A DNA stretch of 12,616 bases from Oscillospiraceae bacterium (GTDB lineage Bacteria; Bacillota; Clostridia; Oscillospirales; Ruminococcaceae). Positions 12,051 through 12,616 of this stretch are shown here, in pieces. Numbering within the stretch: position 1 is the first letter of the stretch; every line of letters begins with the position of its first letter. The translations under genes and the position numbers were made by a program. Where the stretch lies: the NCBI GenBank assembly GCA_017848155.1, contig JAGAKC010000319.1, forward strand, positions 1-12,616, written 5' to 3'. Below the pieces are notes generated by a model, which saw only the letters and a program-made list of their open reading frames with translations, was not told the origin of the DNA and searched no databases.

Positions 12051-12616
12051 TCACTTGTTGAGTCTTGCTTCCAGCTTGTCAAGCTCTTCCCAGAGCTCAG
12101 CAGGGATCTTACCACCCTTAGCTGCGATGTCATCGTTGTAGTAACGGCGCATCTCTGCGATCTCCTTCTTCCAGAGGTCAGCATCAACAGCAAGCAGCTT
12201 GTCCTCGATCTCGGGAGTGATCTCATCCTCGATACCCTTGAAGTTGATATCGCCCTTCTTGGGGAGATAACCGATAGCAGTTTCATCAGCATCAACAGTG
12301 CCCTCGCATCTCTTGATGATCCAGTCCAGAACACGCATATTGTCGCCGAAGCCGGGCCAGATGAAGTTGCCGTTCTCATCCTGCTTGAACCAGTTAACGT
12401 TGAAGATCTTGGGAGCCTTGTCGCCGAGCTTCTTGCCCATCTCGATCCAGTGTGCCCAGTAGTCGCCTACATTGTAGCCGATGAAGGGCTTCATAGCCAT
12501 AGGATCGTGACGGAGCACGCCAACAGCACCTGTAGCAGCAGCTGTTGTTTCAGAGGAAACAGCAGAACCCATATATGTGCCGTGGTTCCAGTCAAAGGAC
12601 TGATATACCAGAGGAG
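12051..12616 (-). CDS. pckG: Phosphoenolpyruvate carboxykinase (GTP), C-terminal part
   Basis: The gene enters from the right edge and ends at 12051; 187 C-terminal residues of a family of about 600 are visible. The enzyme interconverts oxaloacetate + GTP and PEP + CO2 + GDP in the cytosol. In ruminal-type anaerobes it usually runs toward oxaloacetate to feed succinate formation; that direction is inference here. Seen: 'VYQSFDWNHGTYMGSAVSSETTAAATG', broken as SFDWNHG / SETTAAATG, then 'HDPMAMKPFIGYNVGDYW', and 'VNWFKQDENGNF' followed by 'WPGFGDN'. The three Phe residues of the last block correspond to the guanine-binding Phe517, 525 and 530 of human PEPCK, which marks the GTP class and excludes the ATP type. 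Codon choice is strongly biased to a few codons, as expected for a highly expressed gene. A bidirectional terminator follows the stop. Confidence 0.96.
   Translation of the reverse strand, partial: PLVYQSFDWNHGTYMGSAVSSETTAAATGAVGVLRHDPMAMKPFIGYNVGDYWAHWIEMGKKLGDKAPKIFNVNWFKQDENGNFIWPGFGDNMRVLDWIIKRCEGTVDADETAIGYLPKKGDINFKGIEDEITPEIEDKLLAVDADLWKKEIAEMRRYYNDDIAAKGGKIPAELWEELDKLEARLNK

Noticed and set aside
1..12616. A new multi-gene defence, toxin or biosynthetic system
   Set aside because: Adjacent genes belong to unrelated families, most are single transcription units separated by terminators, and the only operon is the known spoVACDE. Nothing points to a co-inherited novel system.

Overview
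The window looks like chromosomal DNA of an anaerobic, spore-lineage Firmicute, most likely a Ruminococcus-type member of the Oscillospiraceae. The grounds are a minimal spoVAC-spoVAD-spoVAE set, a GTP-type PEP carboxykinase, secreted and lipid-anchored proteins with Big_2 (Ig-like) domains, a secreted YcdB/YcdC protein, strong AGGAGG-type ribosome binding sites and AT-rich intergenic regions. The species assignment is inference from gene content. I see no rRNA, tRNA, CRISPR array, transposase or phage structural gene.

Left part (1-5842, all minus strand). A secreted YcdB/YcdC-repeat protein runs off the left edge. Next is a 995-residue secreted protein with 14 RCC1-type repeats, two Big_2 domains and a C-terminal fibronectin III domain. 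It is followed by a metallo-beta-lactamase-fold hydrolase whose metal motif carries Ala in place of Asp, then a DtxR/MntR-type metal-dependent repressor with a mixed set of metal ligands. The repressor has a clean sigma-A promoter with a palindrome overlapping its -10 box.

Middle part (5964-8968). Cytidine deaminase (cdd, minus) and a penicillin-binding D-Ala-D-Ala carboxypeptidase (plus) are divergent. cdd has a near-consensus sigma-A promoter. The carboxypeptidase instead has a good match to the mother-cell sigma-E consensus. A strong shared terminator separates it from a convergent Big_2 lipoprotein (minus). That lipoprotein is divergent from a 72-residue XRE regulator (plus), and the 240-bp intergenic region holds two inverted repeats. 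One is a 23-bp palindrome lying between the regulator's -35 and -10 boxes.

Right part (8971-12616). The spoVACDE operon (minus) encodes dipicolinic-acid transport components for spores; a forespore sigma-F-like promoter can be drawn 25 bp upstream of spoVAC. Divergent from it is a ComFB-family protein with a cysteine cluster, driven by a consensus sigma-A promoter. A small orphan lipoprotein (plus) follows, and then the C-terminal part of PEP carboxykinase (minus), which runs off the right edge.

Apart from the spoVA operon, most genes are single transcription units bounded by recognisable hairpin terminators. I found no convincing new multi-gene defence or biosynthetic system. The observations most worth following are the sporulation-type promoters, the two regulator/palindrome pairs and the altered metal sites.
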